Shown: one piece after another, positions 1-8,734 of the stretch | Position numbering within the stretch: the stretch's first letter is position 1 | Layout of the letters: each line of letters begins with the position of its first letter | NCBI GenBank assembly: GCA_002428265.1 | Contig: DIUR01000012.1 | Span: 297,756 to 361,755, forward strand | Direction: 5' to 3' | DNA: 64,000 nucleotides | Source of the DNA: Bacteriovoracaceae bacterium UBA6153 | GTDB taxonomy: Bacteria; Bdellovibrionota; Bacteriovoracia; Bacteriovoracales; Bacteriovoracaceae | Program-made: the position numbers and the translations under genes | Notes under the pieces: model-generated | Databases searched by the model: none | What the model was told of the DNA's origin: nothing | What the model saw: the letters and a program-made list of their open reading frames with translations, nothing else

Positions 1-94
1 ATAGTCTTCATGGATCAAGCTTCAACCAATTGCTAGATTGGATAAAGCGGGTTGCCTTAATTTAGACAACCTTTGGATTTTTCAGGAGATCTTT

Positions 95-775
95 ATGAAA
101 ACTGTGCCTTTATTAATCTTATTCACACTGCTCTCCGGGTGCAATTACTCGCTCGATAAGACTCCGCTCTTATTCAAGGAAGGTAATGCTGGCCTTGTAC
201 AAATTCCGGCAGGCACTGTCGCAAGTTATGAAGTTATCAACCTAAGTATCATGCAGCCAAAATGTATTGAATGTCATTCGGCCGCTGCGGGAGATGCAGG
301 AGGAGTCAATCTCGAAAACTTTGCTAACGTGACAGCAAACTTAGATATCATCAAGTCTGAAGTTCTCGCAGACAGCATGCCAAAAAATAGAACGAAACTC
401 ACTGCTAGAGAAAAAGAACTTTTAATAAAATGGATTGATGCTGGAGGACCTCTTAATGGTGTGGCAGATACCACCCCCCAAACTCCCGCACCAACTCCAA
501 CTCCTCAACCTGCACCAGATGTTCAGTTTATCAGTTACGAGATGGTGCATGTGAATGTCATTCAACCAAGATGTCTTAATTGCCACTCAGAAGCCGCGGG
601 CAACAGAGGTGATGTCAATCTTGAAACTTATGAAAACGTAGCCGCACTCTCAAGTGTGATCGAAGAAGAAATAAAAAGTGGATCGATGCCACGACCTAAA
701 AACAAGCCACTCACACCAGAACAAAAAGACATGATCTTGAAATGGATTGCAAATGGATCTCCAAAAACCAACTAA
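95..775 (+). CDS. Lipoprotein with two tandem monohaem cytochrome c domains
   Basis: Secreted c-type cytochrome, probably an electron carrier at the cell envelope. The signal peptide ends in a lipobox (LLSGC). Two homologous domains of about 100 residues follow, each with a CxxCH haem site (CIECH at about residue 57, CLNCH at about 160), a later SMP that could supply the Met ligand, and a closing KWI-G stretch. This layout resembles cytochromes of the Planctomycete-type (PSCyt1-like) families. A Pro/Thr-rich linker of about 20 residues joins the domains. The ATG at 95 is chosen because CAGGAG lies just upstream and the lipoprotein signal begins there; an in-frame start at 38 would bury the signal. 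It leads a three-gene operon with the YceI and haem/porin genes. Redox partner unknown. Confidence 0.85.
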   Translation: MKTVPLLILFTLLSGCNYSLDKTPLLFKEGNAGLVQIPAGTVASYEVINLSIMQPKCIECHSAAAGDAGGVNLENFANVTANLDIIKSEVLADSMPKNRTKLTAREKELLIKWIDAGGPLNGVADTTPQTPAPTPTPQPAPDVQFISYEMVHVNVIQPRCLNCHSEAAGNRGDVNLETYENVAALSSVIEEEIKSGSMPRPKNKPLTPEQKDMILKWIANGSPKTN

Positions 776-784
776 GGATGAATT

Positions 785-1321
785 ATGAAAATGTTGATAC
801 TCGCATTAGGTTTATTAAACACACTTGTTATGGCGGAAGACTATGTTTCAAATCCTTCAAAAGGCCATCTCGTCTTTGAAGCTGTTGGAAAACCCGCAAT
901 GATAAAAATAAAAGGAGAAAGTCCTGCTCCCAAATCATCAATGATGCACTCAAAGGGTTCTGTCAGGATTGAATCAGCTCTTGAACTCGATCAATTAAAA
1001 ACAGGAATTGATTTAAGAGATGAACACATGAAAGAAAAGTATCTTGAAATTAAAAAATATTCACAGGCAAAACTTATAATAGAAAATCTAGCAATACCTG
1101 AGAATACAGAAATCAAAGATCAGGAATTTTCTGGAACATTAAACCTTCATGGCAAAGAAGCCCCAGTTAAAGGAGTTTTTAACATGAGTAAAGATCGTTT
1201 AGTTGAAGCAGAATTTAAAATCAAACTGACTGATTATGGAATTGAAATACCTGAGTATATGGGAATCAATGTGGCCGAGACAGTTAATATAAAAACTAAA
1301 ATTCAGTTTGAGAAAAAATGA
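785..1321 (+). CDS. YceI family periplasmic protein
   Basis: YceI-like lipocalin-fold protein of 178 residues with a short signal peptide ending near residue 17. The family signature is visible: alternating strands, a TGIDLRDEHM segment followed by KYLEIKKY, and a final strand with regularly spaced charged residues. YceI proteins bind isoprenoid or other hydrophobic ligands and are often encoded beside cytochromes, as here. The gene starts 9 bases after the tandem cytochrome gene and its stop overlaps the start of the next gene by 4 bases, so the three are likely cotranscribed. Ligand unknown. Confidence 0.85.
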   Translation: MKMLILALGLLNTLVMAEDYVSNPSKGHLVFEAVGKPAMIKIKGESPAPKSSMMHSKGSVRIESALELDQLKTGIDLRDEHMKEKYLEIKKYSQAKLIIENLAIPENTEIKDQEFSGTLNLHGKEAPVKGVFNMSKDRLVEAEFKIKLTDYGIEIPEYMGINVAETVNIKTKIQFEKK

Positions 1322-2397
1322 AAAAATTAATTCTGTTAATATTATTTGCCTCATCAAGCACTGCTCACGCTTTTCCTGAGATGATCAGGCACAACTATCC
1401 AAATTGCATAGCTTGTCACGAGTCTCCCTCAGGCGGAGGGCTGCTAACTCCCTATGGGAGAACAATTTCTCATACTGTTCTCAGTACCTGGGGAGGAGAA
1501 AAAGAGGCCCGCCCTTTTTATGGTGCTTTGGATAATAAATATACCAAGTCCTGGCTGAATTTAGGCGGAGACTTGCGAGCACTTCAACTTCATCAAAACA
1601 GTAAGGCAGGTATGCAAGGAAGATTTATACGAATGCAGACTGGTCTTGAAGCTGCTGTAAAATATATGAATTTTAAAATTGTTTCTTTTTTTGGGAAACA
1701 AGAACAAGACAATATGGTTCGAGGAGAAAGTATTCGTCACTATGTTATGTATCAACCGTCGGATGAGCTATCTATTAGAGCTGGAAGATTCGTTCCTAAC
1801 TTTGGTCTCAATATCCCAGAGCATACACTTGCCACCAGAAGAAGCTTAGGTTTTGATCAAGGCTCTGAAAGAGACCAGATCGAAGTCATGTGGGGGGGAG
1901 AAAAACTTAACGTCTCAGGAAGTGCCTCAAAAACTGTTTTAAATGAAATGCGAAAAACTCAAGAGAGAGCTTTTAGCGCGCAGGTAAACTACACTCTCTT
2001 TGATAGCTATCGTATAGGCCTTAACTCTTGGCTTGGAAAAGACAATGGAAGATCACGCCAGATCTTTGGAATAAATGCAGCACTGGGATTCACTGATAAG
2101 TTTTATTATCTAAGTGAGTTTGATATGCAGTCTGGTTTCGATAGAAAAAAAGGGCTCTTTCATTTCAGCAAACTTGGATACGAGATTGTTAAAGGCTTTC
2201 ACCTATTGGCCCTGGAAGAATATAGAAAGAGTGACTTAAAAAACGACAAGACTCTTTTAAACGCTCATGGGCTTGGGGCCCAATGGTTTCCAAGGCCTCA
2301 TATTGATCTAGAGTTTTTATGGAATAAAAGAAGAGTGGCCCAACAATCAAGAGACTATACTGACTATGCTTACTTGATGATGCATTACTATTTTTAG
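1318..2397 (+). CDS. Outer-membrane beta-barrel protein with N-terminal c-type haem motif
   Basis: 359 residues. A signal peptide ends at about residue 18 (AHAF). Just after it is a single haem site CIACH (residues 30-34) inside a Gly-rich stretch ending in TPYGR. The rest is a run of amphipathic strands rich in Tyr, Phe and Arg that ends in YYF, typical of an outer-membrane barrel. A haem-tagged porin-like protein fits a role in moving electrons or redox substrates across the outer membrane, but this is inference. The ATGA overlap with the YceI gene supports translational coupling. A strong terminator follows. Alternative: a non-porin surface cytochrome. Confidence 0.75.
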   Translation: MKKLILLILFASSSTAHAFPEMIRHNYPNCIACHESPSGGGLLTPYGRTISHTVLSTWGGEKEARPFYGALDNKYTKSWLNLGGDLRALQLHQNSKAGMQGRFIRMQTGLEAAVKYMNFKIVSFFGKQEQDNMVRGESIRHYVMYQPSDELSIRAGRFVPNFGLNIPEHTLATRRSLGFDQGSERDQIEVMWGGEKLNVSGSASKTVLNEMRKTQERAFSAQVNYTLFDSYRIGLNSWLGKDNGRSRQIFGINAALGFTDKFYYLSEFDMQSGFDRKKGLFHFSKLGYEIVKGFHLLALEEYRKSDLKNDKTLLNAHGLGAQWFPRPHIDLEFLWNKRRVAQQSRDYTDYAYLMMHYYF

Positions 2398-2404
2398 CAA
2401 AAAA

Positions 2405-2430
2405 AAGGCCTGCATTATTAAGCAGGCCTT
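2405..2430. terminator. Bidirectional intrinsic terminator
   Basis: Perfect 9-bp inverted repeat AAGGCCTGC/GCAGGCCTT with an 8-base loop, preceded by an A-run and followed by TTTTATTATT. It lies between convergent genes and can end the haem operon on + and the 2434-3225 gene on -. Confidence 0.9.
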
Positions 2431-2433
2431 TTA

Positions 2434-3225
2434 TTATTTAGCGACTGAGCTCTTTTGTGTAGTGTCTTCCATCCACTCTGGCTTTCTGTAGCCGTTTGGA
2501 GTCTTCCCTTCTTCTGCTGGCTTTCTTGGCCCATCATTTACATCAGCTTTATCTGCTGTTCTATTTGTTGGCATAGGATCATTTTTAATAATCACATCTT
2601 CAACAACTTTCTTTAATTCTTCCTGAACACCTGGAACATCTTTTGATAAAACTTTTGCACATGTGACTTCTACGTATTTTCTAACCATGTATTTTTCATC
2701 TTTATCAACATAAAGCTCAGGCTCTGAACTAACAGTTCCTAAAAAACCAGTGTCGATAATAAGACCATTTTTATTTGCTACCGTTGGATGGATCTCAGCT
2801 GAAACAATACTCTTTAGAGCTTTCTCAAATCCAAGATACTTACAAAGAGCATCCCCTTCTGTTATTCTTTTTTCTTTCGGTTTTCTTGGATTACCGTAAT
2901 CGACTCTGATAGCGTAAAAGTCTTTTCCGAAACCCGCTTCATCAAGATCAGCTGATGTAAATTTTTTAGCTTCGATGTTATTTTTCTTAGCTTTATCTTC
3001 AGCTTCTTTGGCATTTTCTACTTCTTTCTGCCATTTTTTCTTCTGTTGATTTTCTTTATAAGTATCAGACTCACCAAACTTAGCTATACATTTTTGAATC
3101 TGCTCTTCTGTCGATCGGCCACTAGCGACCATATCATCGCAAAGATTTTTAACAACTGCTTTAGAAGTTGAAAAAGGTGCTACAGCTAGAAGGGTAAAAG
3201 ATAAAAGTAATGTTTTGAAAGTCAT
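2434..3225 (-). CDS. Secreted protein of unknown function
   Basis: 263 residues with a signal peptide (LLLSFTLLAVAPFSTSKA). The mature part begins with a short segment holding two Cys (NLCDDM and IQKCIAKF), then a Lys/Glu-rich helical stretch, a central globular part with single Cys residues (LCKYLGF, VTCAKV) and a disordered, Lys/Pro/Asp-rich tail. No known family recognised. AGCGAGGT precedes the ATG. Standalone, with a shared terminator at its 3' end. Confidence 0.7.
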   Translation of the reverse strand: MTFKTLLLSFTLLAVAPFSTSKAVVKNLCDDMVASGRSTEEQIQKCIAKFGESDTYKENQQKKKWQKEVENAKEAEDKAKKNNIEAKKFTSADLDEAGFGKDFYAIRVDYGNPRKPKEKRITEGDALCKYLGFEKALKSIVSAEIHPTVANKNGLIIDTGFLGTVSSEPELYVDKDEKYMVRKYVEVTCAKVLSKDVPGVQEELKKVVEDVIIKNDPMPTNRTADKADVNDGPRKPAEEGKTPNGYRKPEWMEDTTQKSSVAK

Positions 3226-3276
3226 AATAAATACCTCGCTAGTAACATCTTAAATCAATTTGATATTTTTAATAAC

Positions 3277-4191
3277 CTAGTAATTCGGTACGGAAAAAAC
3301 TGCATTTGGAGTTCCCAGAAGTGATCCTCCAAGAGTTCTTACAAATGTTCCGGTTCTTGTAATTTCAACAATCTGATTAAATACAGAATCAACTGCTAAA
3401 ATATTCCCACTTAATGTTTTTGTGAGTGTACGAGGAGAGCCCATAACCGCAGGATCAAGATAAAGCTGAGTTGATGAAGTTAAAGTGGCATTAGCAACTC
3501 TGATTTGATCAGTTGTCCCGTTGTAGCTTAAAGCAATAGACCCATCATCGAGTTCAATACAACCATACGCTTGAGGAGTTCCTCCTAATGTCATTGTTGA
3601 TCCAACCTGGACAGCATTGACTGTAAATCTTTTCGCATTGGCAGATCCACAAACAACAAACTCTCCATTGGCCGTAGCATACAGCTGTTCTGGGTTAGCA
3701 GTAGCTCCAAGAGTATTAGGCCAGACCACTCCAGAAACTAAAGTTCTTCTGACTCCCGCTGAAGTAAATCTCTCAACGTTAGCGGCCTCAGATACCAGGA
3801 TATCGCCATTACTTAACTGAGTTAATCCTCTCAATGCTCCTGTCAGATTGGCATCACTAATAAGAGTTCTATAGGTACCAGTCACTACAGAAATAGCTCC
3901 TACTCGTGGGGATCCATTTATTGTGAACATGATTTCATTTGTGTCTTTTTTAAAAGCCACTTCGTAGAAAGATTCTCCAATATTATCAAGATCTAAAAGT
4001 ACCTGCTTATAATTTCCATTTGAATCAAGAAGGATCAAGGAGTCTGAGGCCATATTAACAACAACAATATCACCTGGCCTAATCACATTATTCTGCGTGG
4101 TCACAGTCGGGACAGGGTCTTCTTTTTTGCATCCAATTGTTAAGATAAAAACACAAAAGAAGATAAATATTGATTTTAATGACATGCCCAT
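3277..4191 (-). CDS. Lipoprotein with beta-propeller-like repeats
   Basis: 304 residues with a lipobox (LTIGC) after a hydrophobic segment, so probably a lipid-anchored envelope protein. The mature part contains repeated short modules of the kind NGDILVS, NGEFVVCG, DGSIALS and SGNILAV, each about 40-45 residues apart, as in NHL/SMP-30-type propellers. A function in ligand binding or surface display is possible, but no catalytic motif is seen. Two in-frame ATGs two codons apart exist; the first has GAGG at a fitting distance. Confidence 0.7.
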   Translation of the reverse strand: MGMSLKSIFIFFCVFILTIGCKKEDPVPTVTTQNNVIRPGDIVVVNMASDSLILLDSNGNYKQVLLDLDNIGESFYEVAFKKDTNEIMFTINGSPRVGAISVVTGTYRTLISDANLTGALRGLTQLSNGDILVSEAANVERFTSAGVRRTLVSGVVWPNTLGATANPEQLYATANGEFVVCGSANAKRFTVNAVQVGSTMTLGGTPQAYGCIELDDGSIALSYNGTTDQIRVANATLTSSTQLYLDPAVMGSPRTLTKTLSGNILAVDSVFNQIVEITRTGTFVRTLGGSLLGTPNAVFSVPNY

Positions 4192-4357
4192 ACCGTGAAA
4201 CCTCTAAGAAACTTAACTCACAAATGAGTGAACTGACTTGCAAACATTCTATCAAAATTCACATTGCATCGGACTCAATGGTAGAAATTGCCTAAGTTTT
4301 ATTACCAAACTAATTTATAATTAAGCATTTCTTAAGATTGATCGAGAAGCTTGTTGT

Positions 4358-4960
4358 ATGAAAAAAGTAATTCTTTTTATTCTATTCACTCTTTCAATCT
4401 CATCAGCTGCTTTTGCTGAATCCAAAACATTCGTTAGAGCTGACTACGGCCTTGGAAAATTCAAGTCTGACAAACTTGATTCCCTCAATGCTAATCCAAG
4501 TGGATCAAACTTCGGTTTTGAGTTCGGAAGCAGGATGGGATACGTAGAAGTAGGAATTTTTTATAAAGGCAGCAAATACGAAGCAAATATTAACCACGAC
4601 GGCGTTGCCAATAAAATTGATCACAAATCAAAATCATTCGGACTGGACTTAAATATTTTTCTCAACAGGCACTTCAGCTTAAAAGTTGGGTATGCTGTTA
4701 ATAACTACTCTCAGAAACTAGCGACTCCACTGAGTGCACTCGCTATGAGTTCAGTTAAAACGACTTACGGTCTTGAAGATGACAAAACTTCAACTAATAT
4801 TTTTTACGGAGCGAATGTTGATATTTTTGGCGGAAAAACTTACGACGTTTATGCTTCTATCCTTCAATTCCCTATGGGTGATGGAAAGAGCAATCTTACC
4901 GGCCAGATTGGTATCAGAATTTATATGAACTCAAGCTTTGCTGACTTCTTCGACCGCTAA
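4358..4960 (+). CDS. Small outer-membrane beta-barrel protein
   Basis: 200 residues with a signal peptide ending SAAFA. The mature chain alternates short strands with aromatic residues (FGFEFGSRMG, VEVGIFYKGS, HFSLKVGYAVNNY, IGIRIYM), the pattern of an 8-stranded OmpW/OmpA-like barrel. It ends in FFDR rather than the usual aromatic C-terminus. Its last 30 bases overlap the convergent phosphatase gene. Function unknown. Confidence 0.7.
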   Translation: MKKVILFILFTLSISSAAFAESKTFVRADYGLGKFKSDKLDSLNANPSGSNFGFEFGSRMGYVEVGIFYKGSKYEANINHDGVANKIDHKSKSFGLDLNIFLNRHFSLKVGYAVNNYSQKLATPLSALAMSSVKTTYGLEDDKTSTNIFYGANVDIFGGKTYDVYASILQFPMGDGKSNLTGQIGIRIYMNSSFADFFDR

Positions 4961-5566
4961 ACATTCAAACGGTGTTGACTCTGCTATAAATTTTTTCAAA
5001 GTACTATCATAAGTAATCTTATATAAAACACAATTTGGAATTGAGATGATTGGATGATCTTCATCTAAAAAGCTATGCACGACATTTCGAATGGCCCCAC
5101 CATGAGTACTGATACCAATTGATTGATGGGTTGTCGTTTCAATCAAATGATCTAAGACAGCTATAAATCTACCACGAGAAACTTTTCTTGTTTCTCCTCC
5201 AGGAAAACCAACATCATCATTAATGGCCTTAAACGACATTAACTTCTGCCAGACATCAGGACCGAACTCAGAAATCGCTTCTTCAAACAACATCCCTTCC
5301 GCTTTACCAAAATGCGTTTCACGCAGTCTTGGGTCTACGATCAAGGGAATGGCCTTTTTGTCAGCTACTGTTTTGCCGGTAACCAAGGCACGATCAAGAT
5401 CACTACTGACAATGATATCCAGATGAATACCACTTAGCCTTTCAGCTAAGGCCATTGCTTGCGCTAGGCCATTTTGATTTAATGGGATATTTGTATGACC
5501 CTGGCAACGACGTTCAATATTCCAGTCAGTTTCACCATGTCGAAAGATATAAAACACTCTGTTCAT
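4931..5566 (-). CDS. Histidine phosphatase family protein (phosphoglycerate mutase-like)
   Basis: 211 residues of the branch-2 histidine phosphatase superfamily. The phospho-acceptor His10 sits in FRHGETDWN; the second basic cluster RLRETHFGKAEG and the late STHGGAIRN supply the other catalytic residues. Cofactor-independent broad-range phosphatases such as CobC/PhoE/GpmB-like enzymes share this length. The substrate cannot be told. It is divergent from hemJ with about 30 bases between starts, and its C-terminus overlaps the barrel gene. Confidence 0.85.
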   Translation of the reverse strand: MNRVFYIFRHGETDWNIERRCQGHTNIPLNQNGLAQAMALAERLSGIHLDIIVSSDLDRALVTGKTVADKKAIPLIVDPRLRETHFGKAEGMLFEEAISEFGPDVWQKLMSFKAINDDVGFPGGETRKVSRGRFIAVLDHLIETTTHQSIGISTHGGAIRNVVHSFLDEDHPIISIPNCVLYKITYDSTLKKFIAESTPFECLAVEEVSKA

Positions 5567-5597
5567 AACTATTAATCTATCCTAAAATTCATTGGGA

Positions 5598-6137
5598 ATG
5601 AACTATTTAATATTAAAATCACTTCACATTATTTCTGTCGTTACTTGGTTTGCTGGTTTATTTTATATGCCTCGCCTCTTCGTTTATTTTGCCGAAGCAG
5701 ATCAAAAAAATGAACCTGAAAAATCTATTCTGCAAAATCAGTTTAGGATTATGCAAAGAAGACTTTGGTACGGGATCACAATCCCCTCATCTATTGTAGT
5801 CTTTCTTTTGGGTGGATCAATGCTCCACAACTTTATGCCGCTTACAGATCATCCTTGGCTTATTTTAAAACTAATTTTTGTCTTAGGTCTGTATGTCTAT
5901 TTTTTCTTTTTGCATAAAATTTTTAAACAACAACAAAACAATATTATCGCTTTTTCTCCAATGGCATTAAGAGTTATTAATGAAATTTCTACTATCTTTT
6001 TATTTGCCATCGTCTTCTTGGTTGTTCTAAAAAATATTATGAACATGGTCTACGGCTTGATTGCTTTAGTCGGCTTTATCATCGTACTCATGATCGCAAT
6101 TAAGATTTACAAAAATATCAGAGAGAAAAAATCATGA
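5598..6137 (+). CDS. hemJ: HemJ-type protoporphyrinogen IX oxidase
   Basis: 179 residues, integral membrane. HemJ oxidises protoporphyrinogen IX to protoporphyrin IX in haem synthesis. The N-terminus shows the family signature: LKSLHIISVVTWFAG with a conserved His10, then LFYMPRLFVY. Four to five hydrophobic helices follow, with a charged C-terminal tail. The ATG at 5598 is preferred to a TTG two codons upstream because HemJ proteins begin at this point; neither has a good ribosome site. msrB overlaps its stop by 4 bases. Confidence 0.85.
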   Translation: MNYLILKSLHIISVVTWFAGLFYMPRLFVYFAEADQKNEPEKSILQNQFRIMQRRLWYGITIPSSIVVFLLGGSMLHNFMPLTDHPWLILKLIFVLGLYVYFFFLHKIFKQQQNNIIAFSPMALRVINEISTIFLFAIVFLVVLKNIMNMVYGLIALVGFIIVLMIAIKIYKNIREKKS

Positions 6138-6532
6138 GTTCAAATAAACCGGATAACACTAATAAAGATTGGCAGGAAAAACTTTCAAACGAAGAGTTTG
6201 AAATTCTTAGAATGTGTGGAACTGAAAGACCTTTTTCCGGAAAATATAATTCATTCTACGAAGCTGGTGTTTATCACTGTGCTGCTTGCGGGGCTGAGCT
6301 TTTTGATTCAACAACAAAGTTCGACTCTGGTAGCGGCTGGCCATCATTTTACGATGTTCTGAAAACTTCTAACGTTAAACTTCTTGAAGATAGTGCATAC
6401 GGTATGAAGAGGATTGAAGTCAGATGTAATCAGTGCGACTCCCACTTAGGCCACGTTTTTAATGACGGACCCCCTCCAACAGGACTTCGATACTGTATTA
6501 ATTCGATAGCCTTGAAACACGCTAAGTCATAA
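6134..6532 (+). CDS. msrB: Peptide-methionine (R)-S-oxide reductase MsrB
   Basis: 132 residues, complete MsrB domain that reduces methionine-R-sulfoxide in proteins. Two zinc-binding CxxC pairs are present (C49/C52 in CAAC, C98/C101 in CNQC), and the catalytic Cys121 lies in RYCINS. GSGWPSF and GHVFNDGP are diagnostic. There is no signal peptide, so it is cytoplasmic. It overlaps hemJ by ATGA and is probably cotranscribed with it. Confidence 0.97.
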   Translation: MSSNKPDNTNKDWQEKLSNEEFEILRMCGTERPFSGKYNSFYEAGVYHCAACGAELFDSTTKFDSGSGWPSFYDVLKTSNVKLLEDSAYGMKRIEVRCNQCDSHLGHVFNDGPPPTGLRYCINSIALKHAKS

Positions 6533-6559
6533 ATATCATTATCTTTATTTTGAGATTTA

Positions 6560-6613
6560 AAACAATCGTTTCATTTTTTTAAACGCTTGTGCTAGCATAT
6601 CAAACGATTGTTT
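6560..6613. promoter_or_regulatory. Two dyad operators in front of the TetR-efflux operon
   Basis: AAACAATCGTTT (6560-6571) and AAACGATTGTTT (6602-6613) are reverse complements of each other, and each is itself an AAAC-N4-GTTT dyad. Their starts are 42 bp apart, close to four helical turns. A third half-like AAACGCTTG lies between them at 6581, with a promoter-like GTGCTAGCAT after it. The position just upstream of the TetR gene suggests autoregulation and control of the efflux genes. Confidence 0.6.
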
Positions 6614-6634
6614 GACGCGAAACACAGGATTGAA

Positions 6635-7303
6635 ATGGGTAAAGATACGACCGACGGGTGCTTCTTTTTCAAAAAGAAGGCCGCCCCCTCTGAAAAAACA
6701 AAAGATCTTATTCTTGAAGAAGCTAAAAAGCATTTTGCTGAAAAAGGTTATGAAGGTGCCTCAGTAAGACACATCTGTGATGCTGCTGGAGCAAACGTAA
6801 GTGCTATCAAATATCACTTTGGTGGCAAAGAAGGACTTTATAGAGAATGCTTCCTTCACTTTGGAGAAGAAAGACTTACTCAAGCACAAAAATTATTAAC
6901 AAAATCTGAAAGTGTTGAAGAGCTACAACTAAGGATAAAATTATTCGCAGAAAATTTTATTAGTGATGCTCTGGCAAACTACCATGCCACCAAAATGATT
7001 TGCAGAGAGATTGAAACAGAAAATCCACTAATACAGGATATTTTTGAATCAACATTCTTAAAAGTTTATACAACTTTAGTAGATTTTATCACCGATGCTC
7101 AAAGCAAGAAGCTTATTAATCCCGACGCTGATCCAGTGACAACTTCTTCATTAATTTTCAACACAATGACCACTGCTCTTAGATCAGATCATGTAGCGCA
7201 AAAATATTTTAATAGAACATTAAAAAATATCGAATATAGAGAAAAATTTATAAATAACATTATCACCATTGTATTTAATGGAATTAAAATTCAGGAGCAA
7301 TAA
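6635..7303 (+). CDS. TetR family transcriptional regulator, CecR-like
   Basis: 222 residues. An N-terminal helix-turn-helix of the TetR type runs from about residue 20 to 70 (ILEEAKKHFAEKGYEG, then NVSAIKYHFGGKEGLYRE). The C-terminal ligand domain contains MICREIETENPL, resembling the CecR/YbiH (DUF1956) branch, which controls efflux in enterobacteria. The ATG at 6635 has AGGA 7 bases upstream; an upstream TTG at 6608 falls inside the operator and is rejected. The TolC gene starts 3 bases after the stop, so regulator, TolC and RND pump form one operon, probably self-repressed. Confidence 0.9.
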   Translation: MGKDTTDGCFFFKKKAAPSEKTKDLILEEAKKHFAEKGYEGASVRHICDAAGANVSAIKYHFGGKEGLYRECFLHFGEERLTQAQKLLTKSESVEELQLRIKLFAENFISDALANYHATKMICREIETENPLIQDIFESTFLKVYTTLVDFITDAQSKKLINPDADPVTTSSLIFNTMTTALRSDHVAQKYFNRTLKNIEYREKFINNIITIVFNGIKIQEQ

Positions 7304-7306
7304 CTT

Positions 7307-8734
7307 ATGAAGCCCAGATTTACGAAGGCCATGCTCGCCGTCTTAACGATCATGCCCAGCCTCGCTTTTTCCGCTCAACTCTCACTCAATGATTATCTTG
7401 CTCAAGTACAAGATAAAAACCAAGGTGTTTTAGCTCAAAAGCTCGTAGCAGAAGCGACATTAGAAAGAGAAGAAGAAGGAAGATTAATCTTTCGCCCAAG
7501 TATCTTTGCCAGTGCGCAATCTATTATGGATAAAAAGCCTGTCGCCAATCCTGCAACACAGGGAGATCGCACAGACACTAATCTTGCTACTGTTGGCCTG
7601 GCCCAAAACTTTAACTTTGGTCTTCAAGGACAACTTTCCTACACTCTTTATCATACAAAGATTTTTAATGCTGGAACGACTTTTGTCCCACTGGCAGATT
7701 TCAACGATGGCAGTGCCAAGATTGAATTATCCCAATCTCTTTGGAGAAACTGGAACGGCAAAGAATATAAGGCCCAAGCTGATTTAATTGATGCTCAAGC
7801 AAGAGTTTCAAAACACGTTGCAAACTTTGCAGTTTACAGCACACTTGCCAGCGCAGAGTCCATCTACTGGTCATTGTCACAAACAAGAAAAGTTATTAAG
7901 GTTCAACAAGACAACTTAACACGTGCTCAACAAATCAGATCATGGAATCAAAGAAGAGCTGACACAGGTCTTTCTGAAAGATCAGACTTTTTGCAAGCTG
8001 ATTCAAACTTAAAACTTCGTGAATATGAACTAAATTCAGCTATTCAACAACAAAACTTGCTTCAGAGAACTTTCAATTCAATGAGAGGGATCGACAGCAA
8101 TGTTGTAAGCGAAGAGCTTGATGCTGTTGTTGTTGAGAATCTAAAATCTCTTACACCTCCGCCAAAAGCAGAATTGAGAGAAGACACTAAGGCCGCTCTT
8201 GAACAACAAAACCTGGCAAAGGCCAATGCTGCTCTTGCAATCGAGAGAAACAAGCCAAAGTTTGAAATTTTTGGATCATATGCTTTTAACGGTCGCGATC
8301 CAGAGCGCACAGAAGCCATTTCAAACTCATTCAGCAACGATCATGCGACCAGAGCGATTGGATTAAGATTTAATGCTCCACTGGATTTTGGAACGACGAA
8401 ATCAGCAATTGATTCTTATAAAAAAGAACAAATGGCCGCAGAATACAATTATCAAAGAAAGGTCTTTGATCAAGACAGAGAATACAATGATCTATTAACT
8501 CAATTTGAAGATGCAAAAGTAAGACTAGATTTGACTGAAAAAATCGCATCTACTCAGAGAGTAAAAACGAACAATGAAAGAAACCGTCTTAACAACGGAA
8601 GAACGACAACGTTCCAGGTTTTATCTTTCGAACTTGATTCAGCACAGGCTGATATTTTAAAAATTCAAACAGAAACTGATCTACTTAACATTTACGCCCA
8701 ATTAAAAATTTTTAGTGCTGGAGGTGCCAAGTGA
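7307..8734 (+). CDS. TolC family outer-membrane efflux protein
   Basis: 475 residues with a signal peptide ending SLAFSA. It has the two-fold repeated coiled-coil organisation of outer-membrane efflux proteins, with long Gln/Ala-rich helices in both halves and barrel segments such as GLRFNAPLDFG. It would form the outer-membrane exit duct for the RND pump encoded next. CAGGAG precedes the ATG. The stop TGA overlaps the GTG start of the pump gene. Confidence 0.92.
   Translation: MKPRFTKAMLAVLTIMPSLAFSAQLSLNDYLAQVQDKNQGVLAQKLVAEATLEREEEGRLIFRPSIFASAQSIMDKKPVANPATQGDRTDTNLATVGLAQNFNFGLQGQLSYTLYHTKIFNAGTTFVPLADFNDGSAKIELSQSLWRNWNGKEYKAQADLIDAQARVSKHVANFAVYSTLASAESIYWSLSQTRKVIKVQQDNLTRAQQIRSWNQRRADTGLSERSDFLQADSNLKLREYELNSAIQQQNLLQRTFNSMRGIDSNVVSEELDAVVVENLKSLTPPPKAELREDTKAALEQQNLAKANAALAIERNKPKFEIFGSYAFNGRDPERTEAISNSFSNDHATRAIGLRFNAPLDFGTTKSAIDSYKKEQMAAEYNYQRKVFDQDREYNDLLTQFEDAKVRLDLTEKIASTQRVKTNNERNRLNNGRTTTFQVLSFELDSAQADILKIQTETDLLNIYAQLKIFSAGGAK

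Noticed and set aside
1..63. Possible C-terminal ends of an upstream gene in two frames
   Set aside because: Both frames run out within 63 bases and neither can be preferred; too short to call.
6608..6634. TTG start extending the TetR protein by nine residues
   Set aside because: The codon lies inside the operator dyad, and the ATG at 6635 has a proper ribosome site.
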